Source of the DNA: Gnetum montanum
Taxonomy: Eukaryota > Streptophyta > Gnetopsida > Gnetales > Gnetaceae
Reading direction: 5' to 3'
Length of the DNA: 64,000 nt
NCBI GenBank assembly: GCA_015680685.1
Contig: MNCI01002233.1
Span: 174,552-238,551 of the forward strand
Every line of letters starts with the position of its first letter. The first letter of the stretch is position 1. This document shows positions 1 to 10,019 of this stretch, in pieces. The position numbers and the translations under genes are program-made. The notes below the pieces were generated by a model. The model ran no database searches. It worked only from the letters and a program-made list of their open reading frames with translations, and was not told the DNA's origin.

Positions 1-2
1 GC

Positions 3-27
3 TACTAGTTTAAGGCCATTGCGGGCC
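3..27 (-). repeat. Hairpin-repeat unit after element A protease
   Basis: On the minus strand this reads GGCC-CGCAAT-GGCC followed by TTAAACTAGTA. It is a 4-bp stem, 6-nt loop and conserved tail, the same unit found in arrays in elements B, C and D. It lies just after the protease ORF, as in C and D. A longer array probably continues left of the window. Confidence 0.6.
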
Positions 28-234
28 ACTGCAAACTTGCGTAATGTAATCCTGGATAAATGCGTAAAGGGATGAGCATAGCTAACATGAGTACGATAAA
101 ACACGCAAGAACATGCCAAGCGTAAACTCAGAAAGCGGATATAGCATAAAAGTATATTGAAAGAAACAAAAGAAGCTACCAAACGGAGACTACTAACTTA
201 CACGTGAATAGTGCTATACGTAGAAGACCATTGT

Positions 235-1287
235 TCAGCCGTCGATACGCAATTTTTTCTTAATGGCCTTCACGTCAAGCATTGCATAAGGGCGAGGAGG
301 CTTATGGTTTGACTCCTCTACGCTGCCATCCGGAAATGGCAAGTCGGCCCAGGCTAGACCGTCGGCATTGTCGTCGTTCTGTTTGGGGGCTTGGAGACAG
401 GACTGATCGTCAGTCGCTTCGATCTCCGAACCCCATTCTTCTTCAATGTTGTTGATGGTTCTGGGGGCGACCTCGTCACCACGTATGATAACCTCCCCTC
501 CGGCGTAGGGCAGGTGTATCTCTTGATGTATCGGCGACGAGACTACCCTTAGCTGGGCTAACCACGACCTCCCTAAGATTAAGTTAAAGCCAAGCATCTC
601 CTCGACGACTAAGAATGTGGCTTCAGTTGGGAATTGATTCCCCGCCACAAACTTGATACGCACTGTCCTCTTGACTTGAACCCGTGCTCCGTTGAACGAT
701 TTCACGCAAGCTGTAGTCGTGGGAGTGATCTGGTCGACCAATCCCAACCTATCCACGATGGAATAGGGAACGACATTGGCAGCTGCACCATCATCTACGT
801 GTACCCTCCGGATCCGGTACTGGCCGACCCGAATGGTAATGAATATGGGCTCCGTTGTCACTTGACCTTTTTCCAGATCATCTTTGACAGACTCTTCTAG
901 GAAGGTCAACGAGGCGGGCTTGGGTTGTTCAGCTTCAGGAGGAAACATGATAGCGTGTATCGCTTCCTCTTCCACTAGCAGGCTGGCATCCACTGATATG
1001 GACGTCAACATGCGTACCATAGCCTCGCGGTGTTCTCGAGAGGTCATCAGTAGGTCATATAGGCTCAGCGTTGTGTTCTTTTGCTTGAGAGCTTGTTTGA
1101 CCTGCGTGAACGCATCGAGAAGGTCCTTCTCTCGGCAAGGTTGTTTATCCCCCTTGTCCTCCTCCATTCGGCCCAAAAGACGGATCTCTCGAGGCGGAGC
1201 GGTGTCAGTGGTGGGGTTGTTCTTTTTTCTACCAAGAGAAGGTGGCTGTGTTTCTGTCCCCTTAGCTTGCTTTTGGGGCATAGACAT
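235..1287 (-). CDS. Retroelement aspartic protease region of element A
   Basis: This 350-codon frame is open from 1287 to the stop near 235 and is the longest intact retroelement ORF in the window. The retropepsin-like domain covers about residues 147-245. The active-site segment is VHVDDGAAANVV (catalytic position D165-D166-G167) and the conserved closing motif is ILGRSWL near 237-243. Plant Tat proteases usually have DGG or DSG at this site, so DDG is a family variant also seen in C and B. Residues 75-95 (SLYDLLMTSREHREAM) match a conserved segment before the protease in D. The N-terminus is rich in Lys, Pro and Thr and was probably fused to gag in the active element: the gag frame overlaps 1065-1287 in another phase, and a small indel near 1330-1390 separates them. 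Methionine 1287 is only the first ATG in frame, not a proven start. Confidence 0.8.
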   Translation of the reverse strand: MSMPQKQAKGTETQPPSLGRKKNNPTTDTAPPREIRLLGRMEEDKGDKQPCREKDLLDAFTQVKQALKQKNTTLSLYDLLMTSREHREAMVRMLTSISVDASLLVEEEAIHAIMFPPEAEQPKPASLTFLEESVKDDLEKGQVTTEPIFITIRVGQYRIRRVHVDDGAAANVVPYSIVDRLGLVDQITPTTTACVKSFNGARVQVKRTVRIKFVAGNQFPTEATFLVVEEMLGFNLILGRSWLAQLRVVSSPIHQEIHLPYAGGEVIIRGDEVAPRTINNIEEEWGSEIEATDDQSCLQAPKQNDDNADGLAWADLPFPDGSVEESNHKPPRPYAMLDVKAIKKKLRIDG

Positions 1288-1299
1288 AGGGACAGAGGC

Positions 1300-4013
1300 C
1301 AGGGGCCTGGGCTTAGGGAAGCCGAGCGTAGGGTGGTTTTTCGTTGCATTAACTGCGTTCTCCTCCTTTCACTTGGAGGCGATGGCTGGTGGTTTTGGCT
1401 AGAGGTCTGCCCTTGTGTGAGAGGAGCTGCCTGCGGTTTTGGCACCCTAATAATAAAGGGCGCTCTCGGCATGGGCGCGGATGGACCCGCGGCTTGGGTA
1501 CTGTCATGTGACTGAGGGCGCACTTGGGAAGGTGCCTGGATGATAAAAGGTGGTCGTGAGACCCCACTGGCTGCCGAAGAAGTAGTTGGCTCCCTTTGGG
1601 AGCTAGCAGGCACGCGCAAAACAAAAGGCTGCTTTGGCGGTCCCCCACGCTCACTGTCCGTACTCACTACAGTGATTGTATAGGGATCGTAACTTGCGTT
1701 CAACGGATCCTTGTAGACATGCAATGTTTGATTTTTCGAACACCTAGGATTACTGCTGTCTAGTTTTAGATGGCCTTCGTCGATCATGCGTTGAATGTCA
1801 TCCTTCAATGCCCAACAGTAATCCGTGTCATGACCACACATCTGGTGGTAGTCACAGAAACGGTCTAGCCTAAAAGATCTCGGAACTACTGGCTCGTTAG
1901 GCAGGGCTAAAGAAGGATCCTTCAGCAGTTCACAGTTACGTCTGTGATGCTTCAGGGCTTCTTCGGACACTTTCTTAGGCTGAATGTGTCCTGCCGCTAA
2001 TAGTTGTTTCAGCAGTTCGGAATGTTTCATGGGTAGAGCCGCATACTTTGAACGATCTTTACGCTAAAAATTCAGCTTTGGTTAGGGGGCCTGTTCAAGG
2101 GCAGCTATGGCTTGGCTGGTTCCGGTACCAGCCGTGGCCTCAAGGGGCGCTGTTGTAGGCGCCTTCTTGTTCTTGTTTTTCGCATTTTCAGTCAGCGCAG
2201 CTACTGTCGTTGTCGCTGCCTTGCCCTTGTCTTTAGCTTTGTTGTGTGTGTTCTTGTAGGCGACATATGCCGGGTCTTTGCTGGCCTCCGCAGCATCTTG
2301 GATGCTTCGGACTTGGGCGAAGGCTTGATGTATATTGCCGGGGGAAAGATAATACAGCTTCGACTTAATAAAGTCGTTGACTGCTCCCTTAAATATAGCC
2401 AATAGATGGGAGTCCGCGATTGGTTCGCGGATCTCATTCAAGGTAGCATTCCAATGCTGTATAAACTTCTAGACTAGCTCAAGCGGGTCTTGTTTCACCC
2501 CCATAAGCTGTTCCAACGTGACTTCCGGCTTCATGTTGTATTTGAATTGGGTCACAAATTGAGTCAGCAGCTCTTCCAAAGTCGAAATGGAAGAGCGTGG
2601 GAGGGCTCTATACTAGTCCAAAGCCTTACCCGTTAATGACATCACGAAGACTCGGATCAAAGTGTGAGGCCACTGTTGTAACAACAAAGATTCAGATCTA
2701 AAGGTGGCTATATGGGTATTGGGATCCCCCTCTCCATTATACTTGGTAAAATGAGGGAGGGACATCCCTGGTGACAACGACAACACAGGGACTGCTAGAT
2801 TAATTGGATCATCCTGATAGAAGTCCATGATCTGAATAGCATCAGCTCCAGCGGTCTTGAGGCGTCGAACCTCTTCGGTAAGCGTCTGGATAAGCTGGAA
2901 AGCTTGGTCCAGACCTGTTGGCGGAGGTGTCTATGCAGCAGGAACAAGAGGTTGAATTGGGCGGGCAGCCCTAGGAAACTGGAATGCAGGAGCTGGTTGG
3001 CTAACCGCTGGTGGAGCAGGGATTCCTGCAAGTTGGGGGGCTTGCGATGGCCTCCATCCACTGGTCTGAGATGAGAGGTTAACTCCTGCCTGCTGCGTAG
3101 GATAATGATAGGTATATCGAGGAAGCACCTGCGAAAATTGTGCCGTAGGTGTAACCGAAGGCTGTGCACCATAAACCGCAGACGGGTGTTGTTGCGCAGC
3201 AGGGTTGGTCCACTGACTTGTTGCAGGGTATTGAACAAAGGTTTGCTGTGGCGCGGTTATGGTGTATTGCTAAGTTGGTGGGGGCAGGAAGATTTGTGCT
3301 GAGTGAGTTGTCGGTACAGTGTGAGCTTGTACCTGAGGGATGAAATGGGGTGCGGTGGTCGCCGGGATCACCGCTGAAATGTTGATTACGTGTTGTGATG
3401 GGACCACCCCCGCGTTATGCGGTAGTTGCGTTGGCAATCCAGACGGCTGCGCGTTGGCCTGTGGAGAGATAGGGATTTGCGTCTACGTGGTTACGGTTGA
3501 GTCCAGAGAAGCTGCCTCTCCATTGAAAGGGAACAACAGATTTACATACGTGTGGGGTGTCAGAGTATGGAACGAATGTTCCGAAAGAGCCGCAAATTCG
3601 TCCTCTGCCTCCTCCTCATGCTGAGGCTCAACCACGGGTTGTGAAGTCTGGCCTCTGGCCATGATGAGCTGTGCGATCAATTCGTGGTACTGGTCAGTCA
3701 AGGGGATTATATCGTAGGCCGTTGGCTTAAAATCATAGCCCCCTCGATGGAGCACCTCAAAGTTTCGCTTCGCCTCCATCTCGGCTCGGCTGAGAGCCAG
3801 CCCCGCCTGGATCTTGACGCATATGAAATTGTATTCTTCAGGGGTTATAACCGTAAAGATGGGCTCTTTCCCCTGAAGCCTCAAGGATCGGCACAATGGT
3901 CCCTGAGGTCTCGTCGCACCGGGAGCTGGTCCTGTGACCACCGTAGGATTCACAGGCGCGACACCCAGATCGGGGGTAACCATGACGGTTGTGTTTGAGT
4001 AAAAGGAATCCAT
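1300..4013 (-). pseudogene. gag: gag of element A (interrupted)
   Basis: The gag polyprotein starts at ATG 4013 (MDSFYSNTT). It runs through a charged N-terminal part (to 3483), a Pro/Gln/Ala-rich linker (about 3480-2900), and a capsid-like Retrotrans_gag domain (2828-2082) with motifs MDFYQDDPINL, HFTKYNGEGDPNTHI and FKGAVNDFIKSKLYYLSP. Next come a Lys/Thr-rich spacer and a nucleocapsid with knuckle CDYHQMCGHDTDYC at about 1856-1815. In-frame stops break it at 3483, about 3268, about 2931, 2613 (KALD*Y), about 2470, 2082 and about 2065. Most are TAG. Element D has CAG at one of these positions (LEPIQKF), so this one arose by C-to-T change. A frame slip near 1330-1390 separates it from protease. 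Gag would package the element RNA in cytoplasmic particles. Confidence 0.85.
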
Positions 4014-4235
4014 TGATCAATGAATTCAACGATGACTGATAATCGGATCTAAGAAAAAATGGCTGGCAACAAAAAGCAGAAAAGGCTTTCTACCCTGTAG
4101 GATTTCAAAGAAATCATCCTTGCGACCGATCTATACCACACGATTAACCGTAGACTTCCCTAGAGGTATTACGTCTATGATTTAGGGTATGGATCTCTAA
4201 CAGGGTTACCCGAAATATTCGGATCGGAGCCTGAA
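4014..4235 (-). other. Element A leader between primer site and gag
   Basis: This is an untranslated leader of about 220 bases. I see no ORF or clear repeat in it. The leader of D is far longer (about 800 bases) because of tandem repeats. Confidence 0.5.
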
Positions 4236-4254
4236 GGCCCTCCTTCTAGCGCTA
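4236..4254 (-). other. Primer binding site of element A
   Basis: On the minus strand it reads TAGCGCTAGAAGGAGGGCC, six bases after the LTR end. D has TGGCGCTAGAAGGATGCCC and B has TGGTGCTAGAAGGAGGGCC at the same spacing, so the ancestor was close to TGGCGCTAGAAGGAGGGCC. The TGG start fits priming by a tRNA 3' CCA end. I did not identify the tRNA. Confidence 0.7.
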
Positions 4255-4260
4255 GAAAAC

Positions 4261-5661
4261 TGTAACGACAGAAAACGTCGGCAGCTAGAAAATACCGACC
4301 GAGTTTCCGGCGTACACAATTTTAGCCACGGATCCACGCGAGGGCTATGCTGGAGAAAGAAAATCCGTGGCGCCCTGAACGGTCTTTTCGATCAGACAGG
4401 GACTTACAGGTCAGTAAAATGATGCAACGTGCGTAAAAGAAAGCGATCTAATTTGAGGCATCGTCAAACGAGGAGAAAATGATGTAGACAGGTTGCAACG
4501 GTGATAATGCTAAACACGATGAAAGAAGGCTGACATAAGAGAAGCACGGAGCTTCAAGATTTGTGCTTTGACTTAAAATGTGTATCTTGTATAAGAAATT
4601 ACACTTGGGAATCCCCGATTACAAGATATGAAAGAAGCACAAAACAACAAGAAAAACGGTCTAAACAGAAGTCCGATCTACCTCGTGGGCTAAAGCTGAG
4701 ATGCAAGGCGGGCCAAGCTTCGACTTCTACCGATCAATCGTTTTGGATTGATAGAGTCTTTCAGCAGAACGATCACTCCTGTCATCGGTGCTCGAAGCGA
4801 ACTGTGCTCTGCTTCAACTGTAAGGTGATAATGTCAACAATTGCCAAAGCGCTGTTCTCTGTATCTTTGCTCCAAAGTGCTAAGTGCTCTGGCACTCAGA
4901 AATATGCTTTTTGCTTCTCTGATTTGCCAACCTCTGTATCTTTGTCAACTGGGGTATTTATAGGCTACGACGCCTCCGTGAAAAAGGGTGCAACCCTGCT
5001 GACGTGGGTCCCGGATACTTCAGTTCCCTTTGGCTTGGTCATTTTAAGTCAAACTGTGACTACGCACAACACGCTCGTTTGCGTGTTGTGCGTGTAAGGA
5101 GCAGGTACACGTTGCGCATGTTTCGACTGCATTCAGGCTGTTTTACGTTCATTCGCACTGCGTTGCATGTATGAGCGTAATCTGGAGTAAAGGCAATAAG
5201 CTCAAAATTGTTTTACGCTCACTACGCAACCGTGCGTAACGAAGCGTGGATAGTGTGTAACATACGCTCGCTACGCAACCGCGCGTAATGAAGCGTAAAT
5301 AATGCGTGGTTTACGCTCGCTACGCAGCTGCGCGTGATGAAGCGTAAACAATGTATAACTTACGCTCACTACACAACTACGTGTAATGAAGCGTAGGCAA
5401 TGTACAACTTGATAACATACGCCATGGTACGCACCGCCGCTTAACGAGCGTAAAGACAAGTTATCCATGTACTGTAAGAAAAAGTGCTGACCTGTTGTGC
5501 TTCTCTGAACTCTGCCTTCGACTGTCTTGAATCTTATTACGCTCATTACGCTGTCGTGCGTAATAGAGCGTAAACTTGTCCTTTGAACAAATCTGATGCG
5601 CTTTCTTGCTGGAATTGCGAATCTTTGCCTGAGGCCGACTCGCAATTTTCACGGTGTTTCA
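4261..5661 (-). repeat. 5' LTR of element A
   Basis: The left edge TGTAACGACAG and right edge GGTGTTTCA give TG...CA ends, matching the LTRs of B, C and D. A TATA box reads CTATAAATACCCC on the minus strand near 4962-4951, the same core seen in the other Tat-like LTRs. The part upstream of the TATA (5100-5600) is a run of TACGC/GCGTA repeats. An open frame at 4561-5097 on the plus strand is chance. The partner LTR lies outside the window, so its age cannot be judged here. Confidence 0.85.
5100..5580 (-). repeat. Tandem TACGC/GCGTA inverted repeats in the U3 of LTR A
   Basis: A unit of about 50-60 bases recurs four or more times (near 5212, 5265, 5312, 5360), with looser copies at 5140 and 5540. 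Each carries TTACGCTC..CTACGCAAC followed by GCGTAATGAAGCGTA, so TACGC faces GCGTA within a unit. The CpG sites are still intact, unlike equivalent repeats in B and C, suggesting a younger or less deaminated copy. Confidence 0.7.
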
Positions 5662-6108
5662 GGTTACATGGCTAAGACCCTGGGTATACTACACTAAATA
5701 ATCAACAATATAAATTCATCTACACATAGACCCTAGCAGGGCTATTCATAGACCATTTGGACATGAAAGCCAAGTAGGGATACAAGCTCATTCATTGGAA
5801 AGGATGAGAGTATATCTCCTCCCCAGTTGACTTCATCTTACTCATGGAGCCTTACTACTGGATACTTGCCTAGCTCATTCGTAGAAATGAGCTTGAAGTA
5901 GGGAAAAACTATGAGGAACCCTTGCAGGAAGAATAACATTGGTTTGAAGCTCATTCCAATCATGAAGACTCCTTTCATACCATCTTTCACCAAATGAGCC
6001 CTGGTCTAGCCCTTCCATAGTCCCATTCATCTATCTTTCTTTAGATAGTCATAGCCCTAGTGTCATCTTCCAGGTCAATGTCTATGGTAACGACACACCA
6101 AACACATC
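5662..6108. other. Unassigned spacer between elements A and C
   Basis: No ORF or LTR edge is recognisable. The words AGCTCATTC and GTAGGG recur in both orientations (about 5780, 5875, 5950). It should be either the leader of C or older DNA flanking the A insertion. I cannot tell which. Confidence 0.3.
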
Positions 6109-6463
6109 ATGCACATCAAGATACACTACCTCTTGTTAACTTGTCCTTTGTGGAATTGTTGCAACCAACCAATTCTCCTTACTAGTAGCAATTATGCCTA
6201 CTTAGCCTTATGTTCACATTGTGCATGCCTCCTAGCCCCAAGCAACTTAGGCATCTTACGTCCTACCTATTTCATTGGCACCATCAATAGTGGTTCAACC
6301 CACCCATGCATGGCTTGCACTAGTCACTACACTTGTGATACAACCAATGAAATAAGCACCTCACATGATCCTGTGACTTGTAGCTAGGTTGTGGACCACA
6401 TAACTACCACAACAAATGGCACAACCAGCACACTTCACTAAAGCATCCCAAAGCTTAGATTAG

Positions 6464-7950
6464 GTGTTCCAACTAATCCAAACATTGACAAAGGAGGTGA
6501 AGCAGCTCAAGGAAACCTCCTCTATGATAGTTCAAGTAGTGGACTTCTACAAGGATGACCCCATAAGTCTTATTATCCCACCATTGACACTACCAATTGG
6601 GATCTTGTTGCCCCACTTCACCAAGTACAATGGTGAAGGGAACCCCAAAATCCACCTGATGACATTCAGGTCTAAGTGCCTACTACTGCAAGCATGGCCA
6701 CATGCCATCATATGTGTCTTTGCCATGTTGCTCACTAGAAAGGCACTAGACTAGTATGATGCATTACTCCACAGCTCTATCTCCTCTTTGGAGGATCCTC
6801 TAAGCCAGTTTGTGACATGCTTCAAGTATAACTTGAAGCTTAAAAATACCCTAGACTAATTAATGAAGATTAAGCAAATTCATCTAAAGTGCATTCAAAA
6901 ATTTATCCAACACTAAATCACCTCATTGAATGAAATTCAAGAGCTAATAGCTGAGATGCACCTCCTAGTCATCTTCAAGGATGTAGTGAACAACGTCATC
7001 AAGTCAAAAGTATACTACTTAGCCTCGCAATCTTTGATCCAAGCATTTCCCTAGACAAAAAGCATAAAAAATGTAGTTGAAGCTAGTAAGGACCTAGCCT
7101 ATGTGTCCTATAAAAAATTACATTCCAAAAAGAATAAGGACAATGGAAAGCAAATTGCAACTATGGCCAATGAGGCCAAAACAATTAACTTGAGGCCAAT
7201 AGCCAGCCACCCAAGGTCCTAGCCAACGACAAAACCACCAACCCTAGCACTATAATAGATAACTAGCCTACATCATCATGGTCATAGCATAAGTAGCTCT
7301 AAAGCCTAATTTTGAACACAAGGATTGCTCTAAATACACACCGTTGCCAGTAAAACCCTCTAAACTATTGGAATAATTGCTAAAGGCTGGATGTATCCAA
7401 TATAAGTAGATGTTAAAAGATGCTTGTAAAAGACATGATAAATATTGCAAGCTCTTAAGGAACCCTACATCAGTAGCCAGAAATGAGCCCCTAGTCTCAA
7501 AACACTTTAGGATGGATCAGTTTTGCCACTACCACTAGTTGCCCAGTCACAACACTAACTTTTGCATGGCCCTATAGGATGACCTCCAAAAAATGATTCA
7601 TAGAGGCAAGTTTATCCTTGATGTTTCTAACACTGTTAGGCCTCAAAACCAATCTATCAGGGTGTATAAGAACCCTCTAAATCTAGATGATGCTGGCTAC
7701 ATCATCAATGTTATCAGCATCAATGACAACTTGGAACTAGTGTAGTGGCCATTTGTGGTCTATGTGTCCTCTGGTGGTGCAAGGACACCCATAGCCACTA
7801 TGACTTCAAGACCTCCTTTCATCATTATAGTTCCACCCCAAGCACCTACAATGCCCTTTGTGATTAGGGTCCCATAGTAGCATGTCGCAACAACAATAGC
7901 CTAGCTACCTTTTATCATTAGGATGGCACAACATGCTAACTCCTCACCTA
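6464..7950 (+). pseudogene. gag: gag of element C (degenerate)
   Basis: The capsid-like domain is clear from 6464: VDFYKDDPISL, HFTKYNGEGNPKIH, then after stops FKDVVNNVIKSKVYYLAS near 6975. A decayed nucleocapsid near 7500-7590 retains RMDQFCHYH and NTNFCMAL, with the usual GH changed to SH. Stops include TAG at 6752-6754 (KALD*Y), the same position as in A, B and D. Many further stops and small indels follow. The sequence before 6464 (6109-6460) is Thr/His/Cys-rich in translation and may be the gag linker, but this is weak. Confidence 0.75.
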
Positions 7951-8389
7951 CTTGGAGTTTGGTAGTGGGCAATGCATCAATCCCTTCCTACCCAAGAGCT
8001 AATCTTATTGGCAACACTAACAGACCCTCTAGGTGGCAACTTGGGAGGCCCAATGAGCATCTTGCAGATAGAATGATGAGGCAACATCAAGAGGAAAGGT
8101 GTTGGATCCACCGAAGCTAGTCCCTCTATTTGTAGTCCCCATGGCCAAAATAACTAAGGAGTCCATCACAAATAGCTCACAACCAAGAACTGAGGCCTCT
8201 AAATAGGCTAAGCAAGTAAAGCCAAATTTTCCTTCCCATGAAATTCTTCTTTTAGGATGTATGAAAGAAGTCAAGGCTAGTAAAAATGCAACTGATGGAA
8301 AAGACATCATAGATCCATTAGCCTAGGTTAAGCAAGTGCTAAAGTAGACAAACGTAATAGAGCCTTTATGACTTGATCATGATCTCATC

Positions 8390-9240
8390 TACCCATTGTG
8401 AAGAGCTAGTGAAAATTTTGACCTCCATTCCTATCATGGAGGACATCCCAATAGATGAGAATTCCATCCATGTTATGATCTTGCCTCCTTCACTATAGGA
8501 ATCAAGCTCCACATCCCTTACATTTCATGATGAGGCAATTTAAGGTCAACCCTAAGAAGGAAAAGTTCATAATAGCACCCATGTACATCACCATATGTGT
8601 AGGGAAATGCAAGATCCAAAGGGTGCACATTGATGATGGGGTAGCAACAAATGTTATCCCATACACCATCATTGACAAACTAAGCCTTGCAAACCAAATC
8701 ATGCCAACCAAAACCATGTGCTTAAAATCCTTCAATGGGTCATGCTTTATTGTCAGGGGCATTGTAACCATAGCCTTCATAGAAATAGAGTAATTCCCCA
8801 CCATTGTTGACTTCATCATCATAGAGGAGATGTTAGGATTCAACCTGATATTAGGCAGGCCTTGGCTAGCCTAGCTATGGGCCATCTCCTCGTCAATTCA
8901 TCTAGAAATCCACCTTTCATATGAAGACGGTGAAGTTATCATCCATGATGATAATGCTACCCCTTTGGCTATCAACAACATAGGCATGAAGTATGGGTCG
9001 AAGGATGAATTCCTTGCTAACATACATTCAACGAAAAACAAAACACATGAGGCTGATGCACCCTAGGAGGTAGTAGATGCCATTAACCTCCCAAAAGATG
9101 CCCTATGGGTAGAATTTCCCTTCAATGTAGTGAGTGAGGGTCAAGGCGACTACTGAATAGTACAATCTAGGCCCTATGCATCCCCTAACCCACATCAGGT
9201 TAGGAAGCAACTACACAACTAAGGCACCCCATTAGTCTGA
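8390..9240 (+). pseudogene. Protease region of element C (degenerate)
   Basis: The longest open piece is 8527-8793. It carries VHIDDGVATNVIPYTIID, equivalent to the active-site segment of A, starting near 8623. After a TAG replacing a codon before FPT, the frame continues with EEMLGFNLILGRPWLA (about 8823-8870) and EIHLSYEDGEVIIHDD. The catalytic Asp is retained, but the frame has several stops and no product is expected. It is followed by a hairpin array and the antisense gene, as in D. Confidence 0.75.
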
Positions 9241-9489
9241 AGGTGTGCTGAGAACCTACCTACTATTCATTTCCCTACACCTTGCATCCTATTTTCCACT
9301 TACATTGCATTAGCACTGTAGCATATTATTTACATTTATCTTGCTTAGCTTTACCATCTACATTGTCTACACATTTGATAACTTAGTTTACATTCCTACT
9401 ACTGTTGCTTTAACACATTGCTTTCATGTAGAAAAAACAACAAAATGCATAAAAATCATAAAAAAACTAAAATTAACAAAAAGAAAGAG
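9241..9489 (+). other. Spacer after element C protease
   Basis: This is AT-rich non-coding DNA with no ORF. Its position matches 40125-40390 of D. No regulatory element is identifiable. Confidence 0.4.
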
Positions 9490-9790
9490 ATAGCAACTTA
9501 ATGGGCCTAGAATGGCTTTAAAATACCACTAATAATCCTCTTGCTATGACATAAAATGGCCTTAAACTATTATCGTGGCCCAAAAGGATCTAAAACTACC
9601 ATCCTCAATCTCCTTATGGTGGCCTGAAATGGCCTTAAACTAGTAGTATACATGGCCTTCCATGGCCATAAACTAGCAGCACATAGCCTAAAATGACCTT
9701 AAACTATCAGTGTGGCCTTAAATGGCCTTAAATTAGCATCAACCCTTCTGCTATGGCATTAAACTAGCATGGGGCTTGCAATGGCCTAGT
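9490..9790 (+). repeat. Hairpin-repeat array 1 of element C (GGCC type)
   Basis: About seven units of the form GGCC-TGAAAT-GGCC-TTAAACTAG are spread over 300 bases, for example near 9632, 9655 and 9715. Stem and tail are eroded in several copies. The array sits immediately 3' of the protease, as in D (40394-40491), A (3-27) and B (15360-15560). Confidence 0.7.
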
Positions 9791-10019
9791 CACACTATCA
9801 TCACATATCCTGACTTAATGCATTAACTCATTGCGTTATAAGTATAGCAAGCACATAACAAATAACCATAAAAAAGAAAGTTTATGCATTACACATTAGA
9901 CATGGAAAATTCATTTATTAGATGTCATATGAATATTAGTACATAGCATTAGTAGCATCATGTGGCAACAACATAGTAAAAATGCCCAACAGCATGTGTA
10001 CATCAGGTCATTCTCAAGA

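Larger units (their letters stand above)
1..5661 (-). mobile_element. Element A: partial Tat-like Ty3/gypsy retrotransposon
   Basis: The order on the minus strand is 5' LTR (5661-4261), primer site (4254-4236), gag (4013 to about 1300) and protease (1287-235). The element then leaves the window through a hairpin-repeat unit at 3-27, so pol, any antisense gene and the 3' LTR are not visible. It is the best preserved copy here: the protease frame is fully open and most gag stops are single TAG codons. The right edge is an LTR end GGTGTTTCA at 5653-5661, followed by unrelated DNA. Tat assignment rests on the gag knuckle, the DDG protease and similarity to element D, which has the second RNase H. 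Confidence 0.85.

Noticed and set aside
884-1515. Plus-strand ORFs opposite gag and protease of A
   Set aside because: They are mirror frames of the real minus-strand coding sequence, with composition dictated by it and no recognisable motif.
4561-5097. 178-codon plus-strand ORF in LTR A
   Set aside because: It lies wholly inside the LTR, overlaps the TATA box region on the other strand, and has no counterpart in LTRs B, C or D.
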